Shown: positions 18,099 to 27,290, numbered from the stretch's first letter. The stretch: DNA of 64,000 nt from an uncultured Shimia sp. (GCA_937897325.1 CALCOY010000026.1:1-64000), one strand, 5' to 3'. The notes: a model not told the origin generated them from the sequence alone. Numbers and translations are program-made.

Positions 18099-18986
18099 TC
18101 AAGTCTCGCGCGGGTCCAGCGCATCGCGCAGCCCATCGCCCAAAAGGTTAAAGCCCAGCACCACCAGAAAGATCGAAACGCCGGGCCACATCGCCATCCA
18201 CGGGGCCTGGTTCAGAAAGTTCTTTGCGGTGTTCAGCATGGAGCCCCAGCTTGGTGCGGGCGGTTGCTGCCCAAGCCCAAGGAAGGACAATGACGCCTCG
18301 GCGATAATCGCAGTTGCGACGGTCAGCGTGGCCTGGACCAGAATTGGCGGCAGGGCATTGGGAAGGATGTACCGGCCCAGGATTCGGTGGGTTGGTGTGC
18401 CGATGGATCGGGCTGCTTCGATGTAATCCTCTGCGGCGACATTCATGACCTGACCCCGTGTCAGGCGGATGAAGATTGGCGTGGCGGAGATCCCGATGGC
18501 AATCATTGCGTTGGTCAGCGATGGTCCCAGAAAGGCCGCGAGCGCGATCGCTAGGATCAGGAAAGGCGCGGCCAGAACGGCCTCGGTGCAGCGGGAAACA
18601 ATCGCGTCGATCCAACCGCCAAAGTAGCCAGCAACAAGACCCAGGGGGACGCCAAGTCCAATGGCGATGCCGACGGAAACGACACCGGCCAGCAAAGATG
18701 CCTGCGCGCCCCAAATCATGCGGGACATGACATCGCGCCCGATCTCATCCGTGCCCATCCAATGCGCCCATGAGGGCGCTTTGCGGACGGCCCCCCAATC
18801 AGTCGCGGCAGGATCTGGGATCGGCAGAAGCGGCGCGGCCAGGGCGACTATGACGAAAAACCCAACAAGGAACGCACCGGCCATGGCACTGCGATGCGAG
18901 CGGAACTTGCGCCACACGCGATTGTCGCGAGGAACGCTCGCCCCCGGATCAGGGGACGGGCTGTCGACAAGGTCAGCTTGCGCCAT
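18099..18986 (-). CDS. Dipeptide-type ABC transporter permease (DppC-like)
   Basis: A 295-residue inner-membrane permease with about six helices. It has the N-terminal extension typical of DppC/OppC proteins (WRKFRSHRSAMAGAFLVGFF), the MGTDEIGRDVMSRMIWG segment, and the EAA loop YIEAARSIGTPTHRILGRYI that contacts the ATPase. It pairs with the upstream permease, one base apart. No ATP-binding subunit lies in the operon. Confidence 0.92.
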   Translation of the reverse strand: MAQADLVDSPSPDPGASVPRDNRVWRKFRSHRSAMAGAFLVGFFVIVALAAPLLPIPDPAATDWGAVRKAPSWAHWMGTDEIGRDVMSRMIWGAQASLLAGVVSVGIAIGLGVPLGLVAGYFGGWIDAIVSRCTEAVLAAPFLILAIALAAFLGPSLTNAMIAIGISATPIFIRLTRGQVMNVAAEDYIEAARSIGTPTHRILGRYILPNALPPILVQATLTVATAIIAEASLSFLGLGQQPPAPSWGSMLNTAKNFLNQAPWMAMWPGVSIFLVVLGFNLLGDGLRDALDPRET

Positions 18987-18987
18987 C

Positions 18988-19932
18988 TCAAGCCACCTTC
19001 AGCCGAGGATTGAGGATGTAGTAAAGCGCATCGGCGATCAGGTTCATGAAGATAAAACCAATGGCCGTCACCAGCACAATTCCCTGCACAACGGCGTAAT
19101 CGCGATTGAAGACGGCATCGACCACCAGCTTGCCGAAGCCGGGGATTGTGAAGATCTGCTCAGTCAAAACAGCCCCTGCAACAAGCTCTCCAAACAGAAG
19201 CGCGGTAAGCGTGACAATCGGCGTCAGCGCGTTGCGAAACGCGTGGACCATAATGACATTGCGTTCGCGAAGCCCCTTTGCCCGGGCCGTGCGGATGTAG
19301 TCTGTGCTCAAAACGCTCAGCATTGCAGATCGCGTGTGGCGCATAAGTGTCGCCGCCAGTGCCGTGCCCAGAACGAATGCAGGCATCAGCATGGTCCGGA
19401 TGGATTGCCAAAAGTCTTCGGCGGGGGGCGTGTAGCCCGATGCAGGCAACAATTGCCATTTCACCGAGACCAGCAAAATCAGCATGATCCCCAGCCAGAA
19501 ATTCGGCACCGAAAGGCCGGACAAGGCCACAACGTTGGCGGTATAATCAACCAGTGTGCCCTTTTTCGCAGCCGACAAGATCCCGGCCGGAATGCCGATC
19601 AGCATCGCGAAGATCATCGACATGATGGCAAGCTGCAAGGTTACAGGAAGCTTTTCGAGGATCAGCTCCGTCACCGGTTGGTTGGTGCGCAGCGACGTGC
19701 CAAGATCCCCTTGCAGGGCGTTGCTGGCCCAGGCGAAATATTGCATTGGGATCGGATCATTCAGGCGGTACTTTTCCCGCAATGCCTCCAGAACCTCAGG
19801 ATCGCGTTCTTCGCCCGCCAGAACCAGAAGCGGATCCCCCGGCAGAAGCTGCTGCAGGGAGAATACGAAGACCGAGATGAGGATTATGGTCGGGATGGCA
19901 ATGAAGATCCGACGCAGGAGAAACCTCAGCAC
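18988..19932 (-). CDS. Dipeptide-type ABC transporter permease (DppB-like)
   Basis: A 314-residue permease with the DppB/OppB N-terminus (MLRFLLRRIFIAIPTIILIS), the FSLQQLLPGDPLLVLAGEE periplasmic segment, and the EAA loop YIRTARAKGLRERNVIMVHA. About six transmembrane helices. It partners the DppC-like protein and follows the binding-protein gene after a 65-bp gap containing a stable hairpin. Confidence 0.92.
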   Translation of the reverse strand: MLRFLLRRIFIAIPTIILISVFVFSLQQLLPGDPLLVLAGEERDPEVLEALREKYRLNDPIPMQYFAWASNALQGDLGTSLRTNQPVTELILEKLPVTLQLAIMSMIFAMLIGIPAGILSAAKKGTLVDYTANVVALSGLSVPNFWLGIMLILLVSVKWQLLPASGYTPPAEDFWQSIRTMLMPAFVLGTALAATLMRHTRSAMLSVLSTDYIRTARAKGLRERNVIMVHAFRNALTPIVTLTALLFGELVAGAVLTEQIFTIPGFGKLVVDAVFNRDYAVVQGIVLVTAIGFIFMNLIADALYYILNPRLKVA

Positions 19933-19959
19933 AACGCACCTTTATCGGCAGGAAAAGGC

Positions 19960-19988
19960 GGCCCGCACAGCCGTGTACGGTGCAGGCC
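19960..19988 (-). terminator. Intercistronic hairpin between binding-protein and permease genes
   Basis: GGCCCGCAC (19960-19968) and GTGCAGGCC (19980-19988) form a stem around an 11-nt loop. No T-run follows. It is more likely a partial attenuator or mRNA-stabilising element favouring the binding protein than a full terminator. Confidence 0.5.
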
Positions 19989-19997
19989 AGAAGGACG

Positions 19998-21524
19998 TCA
20001 TTCTTCCCATGTCACGCCTTCAAGGCGGATCATCCCATCTGGATATGGTGTGAAGCCCTGCAGTTTGGCGCTGTGGGCCCAAATCCAAGTCACATGATAA
20101 AGAAACAGGCGGTTGAGCTCATCAAGCATGATAGCTGTTGCCTCGTCATAAAGCGCCTTGCGTTCATCGATCCCGGGGGCCACGCGAGCTGTATTCAGAA
20201 CCTCGTCCATCTTCGGATCAGAAAATTTGCTGTCGTTAATCCCGCCATCGGTTGTGGCGAACTGATGATTGTTGCCGTCAGGGTCAACGCGGCCAGACCA
20301 GCCGATCTGGCTTGCCGTGTAGTCACCAGCCGATTGATCAGAGAGTAGTGTGGCGAACTCCTTCGAGGTGAGTTTGATCTGAATGCCCGCTTCAGCGGCC
20401 ATGGCCTGCACAACCTGCATCACGGCAAGCGGCTCGGTCGAGTTTGGCACCTGCACTTCAAGCTCCAGCCCGTCAGGGAAGCCTGCTTCTGCCAGTAGCG
20501 TCTTGGCCTTTTCGATGTCTCGCGGTGGAACTGGCAAGCTCTGATTGTACCAAGGCGATGTCGGTGGGAAGGCCTGATTGCCTGGTGCGAAGGCGCCTTC
20601 AAATACGACCTGGTTCAGCGCCTCGCGATCGATCGCGTGACTAAGCGCCTGGCGCAGACGTTTGTCATTGCCCCAAGGGTTGTCGCCACGGGCGCCGTTG
20701 CTAATGTTAAAGGTGATACCCTGATAGCCGAGGCTGACGGCACTTTGCACGACAAGGTCCGCATCTGCTTCGGCCTGGGCCAGATCTGTCGCGGCAAGCC
20801 GTTCCAGCATGTCGATATCGCCCGATTGCAGGTTGGCCAGTCGCACGGTTGTGTCCGGGATTGGCAGGAACGTCACGCTGTCAAAAGCGATCTCATCCGC
20901 ATTCCAGTAGTCGGCAAAACGGGTCAGGACGATCTTGTCCTGCGCGACCCTCTCGGTAAAGCTGAATGGCCCCGAACAGACCGGGTTCAGACCGAAATCC
21001 GCACCTGCTTCTGCGGCGGCCGTCGGGGACATCATCATGCCCGCACGGTCTGCCAGTTGCGCCAGCAGCGTGGCATCTGCACCGCCAAGGTTCATCTTGA
21101 TTTCGTAGTCACCCAAGACCTCGGTTGACGTGATCGACTTCAGTTCCGATTTCCGGCGGCTTTCGTCCAGTGTTTGCGACCGTTCTATGTTGGCAGCGAC
21201 CGCTTCTGCATTGAATGGGGTGCCATCATGGAAAATGACGCCTTCACGCAGCTGAAATGTGACTGACATCCCGTCTGAGGCCGTTTCCCACGATGTTGCA
21301 AGTTGCGGAATAATCTCCAGATCCGGCGTAATATCCACTAGCTTGTCACAGAGAGACGCATAGACAATGCGACCAACAAACGTGCGGGATTGGTCAGGAT
21401 CTAGCACATCTGCATCCGATTGCAGGGCGATCCGCAAGTCCTTGCTCAGCGCGGCCTGCGCTCCAGCGGTAAGGGCAATCGCGCTGGCCACGGCGCAGAT
21501 CGTTGTTCGTTTCAGGTAATCCAT
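19998..21524 (-). CDS. Peptide/opine-type ABC transporter substrate-binding protein
   Basis: A periplasmic SBP_bac_5 protein of about 508 residues. The ATG at 21524 is preceded by GGAAGGAC and opens a signal peptide (MDYLKRTTICAVASAIALTA, cleavage near AQA-ALS). Family motifs are LQSDADVLDPDQSRTFVG, TFQLREGVIFHDGTPFNAEA and LRQALSHAIDREALNQVVF. It captures substrate for the two permeases. The neighbouring gamma-glutamyltransferase hints at a gamma-glutamyl peptide or glutathione-like substrate, but this is inference. Confidence 0.92.
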   Translation of the reverse strand: MDYLKRTTICAVASAIALTAGAQAALSKDLRIALQSDADVLDPDQSRTFVGRIVYASLCDKLVDITPDLEIIPQLATSWETASDGMSVTFQLREGVIFHDGTPFNAEAVAANIERSQTLDESRRKSELKSITSTEVLGDYEIKMNLGGADATLLAQLADRAGMMMSPTAAAEAGADFGLNPVCSGPFSFTERVAQDKIVLTRFADYWNADEIAFDSVTFLPIPDTTVRLANLQSGDIDMLERLAATDLAQAEADADLVVQSAVSLGYQGITFNISNGARGDNPWGNDKRLRQALSHAIDREALNQVVFEGAFAPGNQAFPPTSPWYNQSLPVPPRDIEKAKTLLAEAGFPDGLELEVQVPNSTEPLAVMQVVQAMAAEAGIQIKLTSKEFATLLSDQSAGDYTASQIGWSGRVDPDGNNHQFATTDGGINDSKFSDPKMDEVLNTARVAPGIDERKALYDEATAIMLDELNRLFLYHVTWIWAHSAKLQGFTPYPDGMIRLEGVTWEE

Positions 21525-21636
21525 ATCGTGATGTCCTTCCCTAATTGTCGTTCGTCCTGCGGGCGGCTTTTCCGCACCGCGGCTCATCGTTTTGGAACGG
21601 GTTATCGAACAATCGCGTAGGCCTAGAAGCCGCCAG

Positions 21637-21659
21637 CGAACCAATTTGATAATGGTTCG
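21637..21659. promoter_or_regulatory. Inverted repeat upstream of the ABC/GGT operon
   Basis: CGAACCA (21637-21643) and TGGTTCG (21653-21659) form a perfect 7-bp inverted repeat with a 9-bp spacer, about 113 bp upstream of the binding-protein start. It could be an operator for the operon's GntR regulator. Confidence 0.4.
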
Positions 21660-22058
21660 GTCCGCGATCAGCCGTCAAGCCCCAAGAGCGAATGCGAAGG
21701 CGCTTTCGCTGCCTCAGGAAGACTTTGCCCACACAAACGGCACCTGTTGCTGCCCCGATTGATTGTGGCGTGAGCTTCGAAAGAAGCCGGATCCGGACCG
21801 CCCCATCTGCACATTATGTGCCCACCTTCACGCGAGGCATGACGTTTCAGATCCTGAAAAATAAGCGGAAACCGGAGATTTCGGCAAAGTTGTGCCGGTA
21901 TGAAAGCACGCAAATTGATTGGCTATTGGGTGAGTCTATACATCATCAACATTGGCCATTGACCTTCAAAAGGCACTTCGACCAGGCGAAGCACCGGCAT
22001 GAAACCGATTGATCGATCGCTACGTTCCGACGCATTGAAAAGGAAGACGAGATTGAAA
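21660..22058. other. Intergenic region between the ABC operon and the OpgG gene
   Basis: About 400 bp separate the divergent ABC operon from the opgG-like gene. A plus-strand frame at 21692-22012 has no family features or good start and is probably not a gene. No terminator or known RNA was recognised. The region presumably carries the promoters of both operons. Confidence 0.4.
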
Positions 22059-23627
22059 ATGGCCCCGCACAAACCATCGCGACGCGCGGTCCTCGCTGGA
22101 TCGGCCGCATTTGCAGCACTTGGTGCGACAGGCTGGGGGGTTGCCGATACGGACAGCGCCGCCACGACAATGACGTTCGAAGGGCTCGTTGAAAAAGCGC
22201 GCCTTGCAGCAGAGCGTCCGTATCAACCAGCAAAGATCCCGGCCCCCGAACTGATTCAAAAGGTGAATTACAGCGCGCATTGGCAAATTCGTTTCCGGGA
22301 TGAAGCGACGCTCGAAATTGGTGAAAACGAAGCGCCGGTGCAGTTTTTCCATCCCGGTCGGTTTTTTCCGGAACCTGTCCAGATCCATGTCCGAGAAAGC
22401 AAGGGCACATCGCGGGAAGTCACGTTCAGCGACCAATTCTTCTCAATGCCGGAAGACAACCCCGCCCGCGACCTGCCGGAAGGCTTTGGGTTTGCGGGAT
22501 TCCGCGTCATGCGGCCGGGGCTTGAGCCTGACTGGGTCTCATTCCTAGGCGCATCCTATTTCCGCACAGATGGCCCAGAAGCGCAGTATGGTCTGTCTGC
22601 GCGTGGCATTGCCATCAACACCGGGCTGAATATGCCGGAAGAGTTTCCACGCTTTGCCGCCTTCTGGCTCGGCCCGCCCGAAATGGAAGATGAAGAGCTT
22701 TCGGTCTGGGCTGAACTGGACGGTCCGTCGATCACTGGCGCTTACCGGTTTGGACTTGTGCGCAATGCAGCGCATGGCGGCCATCTGACACGCATTTCCG
22801 CTCATCTTTTCTTGCGTGAAGGGATAGAACGTCTGGGGGTCGCTCCGCTGACCAGCATGTATTGGTATTCAGAGCGCAATCGCATGTCGGGCAAGGACTG
22901 GCGACCCGAAATCCACGACAGCGACGGGCTTGCTATGGCTGCCGGCAGCGGTGAGCGACTTTGGCGCCCGCTCAACAACCCGTCGATGGTGACGACCTCC
23001 AGCTTTCTGGACAACAACCCGCGCGGCTTTGGCCTGATCCAGCGGGACCGGGAATTCGCCAATTACCAGGATGACGGTGTCTTCTACAATCGCCGACCGT
23101 CGGCCTGGGTCCGACCAATCGGCGATTGGGGGCCCGGCCAGGTGCAGCTTGTCCTAATCCCGACGGGTGATGAAACCTTCGACAATGTGGTCGCCTATTG
23201 GGTGCCCGACCGTCCAACAAAGAAGGGTGCGGCTTACCGCTTTGACTACGAAATCGAGTGGCGCGCCAAAGACCCATTTCCTCAGAACGTCGCGCGGGTC
23301 GTCGCGACACGTCAGGGCCAGGGCGGCGTGCCGGGCGATCCGATCCCGGAAGGCATCGGAAAAATGGTCGTCGATTTTGAAGGCCCGTCCCTAACCGGGC
23401 TCAACCGCGACAGCGGGGTACTACCGATCGTCGACGCAGTGAATGGCCGCATCCTTGATCCGATGGACGCCTATCCGGTCGTCGGAACGAAATACTGGCG
23501 CCTGACCTTTGATTTCGAACAGACGGGGCCGGAGCCGGTTAGCCTGCGCGCTTATCTACAGCACCGGGGCCGAGCGCTGACCGAAACATGGCTGACAGAC
23601 GCCTGGGTCGAAACCAACCAAGGCTAG
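22059..23627 (+). CDS. Glucan biosynthesis protein OpgG/OpgD type
   Basis: A periplasmic MdoG-family protein of about 522 residues, needed for the backbone structure of osmoregulated periplasmic glucans. A twin-arginine signal (SRRAVLAGSAAFAAL) resembles OpgD more than OpgG. Family segments include FEGLVEKARLAAERPYQ, PVQFFHPGRFFPEPVQIHV, ARGIAINTGL, TSMYWYSERNR and RPLNNPSMVTTSSFLDNNPRG-like sequence. An upstream ATG at 21999 is possible, but 22059 gives a normal Tat leader. The partner glucosyltransferase OpgH is not adjacent, which is unusual; it may be encoded elsewhere. Confidence 0.88.
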   Translation: MAPHKPSRRAVLAGSAAFAALGATGWGVADTDSAATTMTFEGLVEKARLAAERPYQPAKIPAPELIQKVNYSAHWQIRFRDEATLEIGENEAPVQFFHPGRFFPEPVQIHVRESKGTSREVTFSDQFFSMPEDNPARDLPEGFGFAGFRVMRPGLEPDWVSFLGASYFRTDGPEAQYGLSARGIAINTGLNMPEEFPRFAAFWLGPPEMEDEELSVWAELDGPSITGAYRFGLVRNAAHGGHLTRISAHLFLREGIERLGVAPLTSMYWYSERNRMSGKDWRPEIHDSDGLAMAAGSGERLWRPLNNPSMVTTSSFLDNNPRGFGLIQRDREFANYQDDGVFYNRRPSAWVRPIGDWGPGQVQLVLIPTGDETFDNVVAYWVPDRPTKKGAAYRFDYEIEWRAKDPFPQNVARVVATRQGQGGVPGDPIPEGIGKMVVDFEGPSLTGLNRDSGVLPIVDAVNGRILDPMDAYPVVGTKYWRLTFDFEQTGPEPVSLRAYLQHRGRALTETWLTDAWVETNQG

Positions 23628-23636
23628 CTTAGCACC

Positions 23637-25214
23637 TTAGCTGCTTTGCGGAACCTCTTCGGGTTGCGCCTCGCGCCGCTTGTAAAGGGACCAATGCTTG
23701 GTGGCGCGGGCGAGTTCGAAATGTTCTTTAAGATAAGGCGCGTAGATCACCAGCATCTTTTCAGTCGTGCCCTCGGCCGCAGGCTTCTTCGGCACCATTA
23801 CGATGTCAACACCGTCCAGCATTTCCTCGGCAGGCAGATGGAAATCCAGATCAAAGTTGCGGTTATCATGCATCCAGGCCGGCCCACCTTCGGGCGGCTG
23901 AAGACCCACGAGCGAGCTGAAGGGGCTGACAAAATCCATGACCAGAACCCGGCTCGAAGGCGCATCAATCGCGGCTAAAAGCGCGGCACCCGTTTCAAGT
24001 GTTTCGCCATATTGCCGGTAGAATCTGAATTGTCCGGGATCAAGGATGTTGACGATCCGCAGGTCCTTTCCATTCGGCGTGTCAAGGTGCATGCCCCCTT
24101 TCGTCGCCGCTACGGTGGCATGCACCCCGATTGCCGCCGCCGAAGAAAGGCCAATCGGCAAAAGCAGAACAATCACCGCAAAGGGCGCTCCGCGCAAAAG
24201 GGTCGTCATGCCGGGTGACGCGGTTGGAGGCAGTCGGCGCTGAATGATCTCTGCAGCGACGGCCGCCCCGACGAACATGGTGACGATGCCTGTGATCTGG
24301 AAATTCTGGTTGATCAGGGCAAAACCCGCACAAGCGCAAAAGCCGTAGAAAAGGAAATCGGATACGCGCGGGCGCACCCAAATAGCCAGACCGACAAAAA
24401 CCAGAAAGATCGCGTACTCTCCGGATGTCCGAATGAAGGAGCGCGCGTAGATCTGCCATTCGGTGACCCCGCTGACCTTGGTCGCCTCCATGAGATCCGC
24501 GATATGCATTTGAGATCCGCCCCAAAGGACCTCGATCAGAACGGCCGCAGCGCCGCAAAGCAAAATGGCACCAAAAGCCCAGACCCTTTGCCCGCTTTGC
24601 AAAAGCATTAGGACAAGAAACGCAGCGGCCACCACGCCGTACGTCATCTTGATGTACACGGCGAGCAGCGTCAGCATCGCAGCAGCGGTGGCGTCCCACC
24701 AGCGTTGCCCCGCGACAGGGTTGGTCGGTCGCAGATGCATGACCAACAAAATACCCAAAAGAACCCATCCGATGCGATTGTAGAACATGGCGAAAGACAC
24801 CTTGATCGGCGTTTCACCCGTATTCATCGGCGTGACGAGCAGAAGGAGCAAAAAGACCGCGAGAGGCACGGCGACAAGCGGGCGTAAGCGGGACCGGAAG
24901 ACATGTATCATGACAGGCGCGATGACCAGCGCCAGAACCACCAACCCCACAGGCATGGAAAGGCCAAGCCGTCCCGTCAGCCAGTAGCCAATACCTGGAA
25001 TATAGAAATTCAGCGGCCCGAGGGCAGTGTGAAAATCCCGGTTCGGTACCTGGCCCTGCACGACCCTGTAGCCCCCATCGAGAAAGATCAGCAGATCGTT
25101 AACGTACATTGAAGAAACGGTCGCGCCGGGTACGATCAGCAATGCCGCACAAATGATGATTGTCAGCCAGACGGCCCATGTGACCGGAGATATGCGATTA
25201 CTTGGACCAGACAT
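23637..25214 (-). CDS. Polytopic membrane protein, putative GT-C glycosyltransferase
   Basis: The 525-residue protein has about ten hydrophobic helices and a soluble C-terminal region (residues about 400-525). After the first helix comes a large outer loop, FLDGGYRVVQGQVPNRDFHT then ALGPLNFYIPG, whose acidic residues sit where GT-C enzymes of the PMT/GT39/GT87 type keep the catalytic Asp. It is the last gene of the polyprenyl-phospho-arabinose-like operon, 10 bp after the DprE2-like gene, with a GAGG site before its ATG. The likely role is transfer of the lipid-linked sugar on the periplasmic face. The family assignment is inferred, not certain. Confidence 0.65.
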   Translation of the reverse strand: MSGPSNRISPVTWAVWLTIIICAALLIVPGATVSSMYVNDLLIFLDGGYRVVQGQVPNRDFHTALGPLNFYIPGIGYWLTGRLGLSMPVGLVVLALVIAPVMIHVFRSRLRPLVAVPLAVFLLLLLVTPMNTGETPIKVSFAMFYNRIGWVLLGILLVMHLRPTNPVAGQRWWDATAAAMLTLLAVYIKMTYGVVAAAFLVLMLLQSGQRVWAFGAILLCGAAAVLIEVLWGGSQMHIADLMEATKVSGVTEWQIYARSFIRTSGEYAIFLVFVGLAIWVRPRVSDFLFYGFCACAGFALINQNFQITGIVTMFVGAAVAAEIIQRRLPPTASPGMTTLLRGAPFAVIVLLLPIGLSSAAAIGVHATVAATKGGMHLDTPNGKDLRIVNILDPGQFRFYRQYGETLETGAALLAAIDAPSSRVLVMDFVSPFSSLVGLQPPEGGPAWMHDNRNFDLDFHLPAEEMLDGVDIVMVPKKPAAEGTTEKMLVIYAPYLKEHFELARATKHWSLYKRREAQPEEVPQSS

Positions 25215-25224
25215 ACTCAGAACC

Positions 25225-25971
25225 TCATAGCTTGAGCTTTTTGAAGATCGGTTCGGGAATGCTGCGGATCACGAACATCACAAGACGCCAGACCGGCAGA
25301 ACATAAATAACGTCCCGCGGGCGAATTTCGATACCAGCAATGCGTTCTGCGACATCCTTGGGTTTGGCGGTCAGGGCACCCGGCAGATCCATACCTGCAG
25401 TCATGCGGGTTTCGACGAACCCGGGTTTCACGGTCGCGACATGCACGTTTTTGGTGGCTAGCCGGTTTCGAAGGCCTGACAGAAACGCGGTAAAGCCCGC
25501 TTTGGCCGAGCCGTAGGCGTAGTTCGAGGCCCGCCCGCGATCGCCAGCAACGGAGCTGACACCGATGATCATGCCGTAGCCTCGGCTCACGAAACGGGCG
25601 GCGATCATGTCCAAGAACAGCGCTGGCCCCTCGTAATTCGTACGCATGATCCGGGTCGCATGGTCGGGATCTGTTTCCGCCTGCTCCTGATCTCCAAGCA
25701 TGCCGACCACGCAAACGACCGTGTCGGGAAGCGGATGAAGTGCGTCAAGGAAGGATACGAAACTCTCGGTCTCCAGAATGTCGAGCCCTTCAACGGCAAC
25801 ACCTGCATCCGGTTGTCTCGTGTTGATGTCAGCGGCATTTCGCGATGCGGCCTCCACGTCGCGCGCGGCCAACGTGACCTGCCAGCCATTATCGGCATAG
25901 TGCTTGGCCACCGCGCGCCCGATATCCGAAGTGCCGCCAAGCAGCAGAAGATGCCTTGCTGTAAGGCTCAT
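25225..25971 (-). CDS. DprE2-like short-chain dehydrogenase/reductase
   Basis: A 248-residue SDR enzyme: NAD(P)-binding GGTSDIGRAVAKHYADNGW at the N-terminus, an NY pair in MRTNYEGPALF, catalytic Ser in IIGVSSVAGDRGR, and YxxxK in YAYGSAKAGF. The opening and length match DprE2, which reduces the 2'-keto intermediate of decaprenyl-phospho-ribose to the arabinose epimer. Its ATG overlaps the stop of the DprE1-like gene (ATGA). The adjacency of the two halves of the epimerase supports the function over a generic SDR role. Confidence 0.83.
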   Translation of the reverse strand: MSLTARHLLLLGGTSDIGRAVAKHYADNGWQVTLAARDVEAASRNAADINTRQPDAGVAVEGLDILETESFVSFLDALHPLPDTVVCVVGMLGDQEQAETDPDHATRIMRTNYEGPALFLDMIAARFVSRGYGMIIGVSSVAGDRGRASNYAYGSAKAGFTAFLSGLRNRLATKNVHVATVKPGFVETRMTAGMDLPGALTAKPKDVAERIAGIEIRPRDVIYVLPVWRLVMFVIRSIPEPIFKKLKL

Positions 25972-27290
25972 AAGCCCAACCGTGCAGAAAGTTTGGAAGC
26001 GATGCGCCCACGGGCGCCGATATCGTCCCGCAAGCGGCAGAACCGGTCAAGATCCGGATAGCCCGCCTGAAACGTGTCGCGCGATTGTAGGGCATCCTTG
26101 GCGAGATAGATACGTCCACCCGCCCCGGCCACCAGCCCGTCGATCTGGGTCAGCAGGGTCAGGTTTTCCGGGCTGACCGGCAGATCGAGCGCGAGGGTGA
26201 GACCCTTCATCGGAAAAGACATCAGACCCGAGGCGGGCGCCAGTCTTTTGAGAACGGCGAGGAAAGATCCAGCCCCGGCAGCAGACAAACGATCAAGGAT
26301 TTCAAACAGAACATGCTCTGCGCCTTCGGGGATGACGCATTGGTGTTGGACGAAGCCGCGCCGCCCGTAGATCCGGTTCCAGTTGCCGATCCCGTCCAGC
26401 GGAAAGAAATAGGCATCCCACGTCACGACCCTGTCTCGACCAGCATGACGCGCGCCATTCAGATAGTAGCCTGCGTTGAAGGCGCGTATGCTCGCGCCAT
26501 TCAACATCCAGCCGGGCATCTCCATCGGCACCGATATGCGCCCGAACTTTGATGTGGGGAAAGGAATCTCACCCCATGGCAGATCGCTGAGTGTTTCATG
26601 CTCTCCCTCCAGAATGAGGGACCGCCCCATGGACTTGCCCCGCGCCAGCACATCAATCCAGGCGACGGTGTAGGTGGCGTCTTCAGTCTGCTGAAGACAT
26701 CTGATTGCCTCGTCAAGGTTTCGGGCGGCATGTGTCTTTTGGCGAATCCAACCCGTTTCGACCCTCTTCAACTGGATCCCGGCCGACAGGATCGTCCCGG
26801 TCAAACCCATACCGCCAATGGTCGCGGCGAAGATTTCGGGATTTTCGGCCCTGCTGCAACGCAGGACCCGATGATCGGGCAGCGCCAGCATTATCCATTC
26901 GACGTGATCGCCAAAGGTGCCATCGTTGTGCTGGTTCTTGCCATGTACATCCGAAGCGATCATGCCGCCGATCGTCACAAAGCGCGTGCCTGGCACAACC
27001 TTTGGGAAAAAGCCGCGCGGCAGGAAGGTTTCGATGATTTCCGCCAGAGACACACCAGCCTCGGCCGCGAGAATGCCCGTTTCCGGGTCGAAGGATTGCA
27101 TCCGGTCAAGGCCCGTGGCCGACAGTGTCGTTTCGCGCCCAATGGCCGCATCGCCGTAGGACCGGCCAAGCCCGCGCGCAACGACGCCAGACAGCAGCGC
27201 TGTTGCGACCGCCGCATCGTCAACGTCGGAAACCATACCCAAAGGGCCTGAAGTGCGGGGATATCGGCCCCAACCGCTCAGATCCCTCAC
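25968..27290 (-). CDS. DprE1-like FAD-dependent oxidoreductase
   Basis: A 440-residue flavoprotein of the FAD_binding_4/ALO family. GLGRSYGDAAIG and the stretch GTRFVTIGGMIASDVHGKNQ-HNDGTFGDHVEW correspond to the FAD pocket of DprE1, the decaprenyl-phospho-ribose 2'-oxidase. C-terminal parts (FVQHQCVIPEG, RIYLAKDALQSRDTF) also fit. It would oxidise C2 of polyprenyl-phospho-ribose, with the next gene completing epimerisation to arabinose. The start is a GTG overlapping the GtrA stop (GTGA). The lipid and sugar are inferred from the family and operon. Confidence 0.85.
   Translation of the reverse strand: MRDLSGWGRYPRTSGPLGMVSDVDDAAVATALLSGVVARGLGRSYGDAAIGRETTLSATGLDRMQSFDPETGILAAEAGVSLAEIIETFLPRGFFPKVVPGTRFVTIGGMIASDVHGKNQHNDGTFGDHVEWIMLALPDHRVLRCSRAENPEIFAATIGGMGLTGTILSAGIQLKRVETGWIRQKTHAARNLDEAIRCLQQTEDATYTVAWIDVLARGKSMGRSLILEGEHETLSDLPWGEIPFPTSKFGRISVPMEMPGWMLNGASIRAFNAGYYLNGARHAGRDRVVTWDAYFFPLDGIGNWNRIYGRRGFVQHQCVIPEGAEHVLFEILDRLSAAGAGSFLAVLKRLAPASGLMSFPMKGLTLALDLPVSPENLTLLTQIDGLVAGAGGRIYLAKDALQSRDTFQAGYPDLDRFCRLRDDIGARGRIASKLSARLGL

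Noticed and set aside
18661-20097. Plus-strand open frame of about 478 codons
   Set aside because: Antisense to the two dipeptide-type permease genes, and its translation has no recognisable family features.
21594-21619. GGAAC-N17-CGTA as an EcfG promoter
   Set aside because: The -10 deviates from CGTT, the site points toward a gene about 400 bp away and overlaps the 5' side of the divergent operon. Probably chance.
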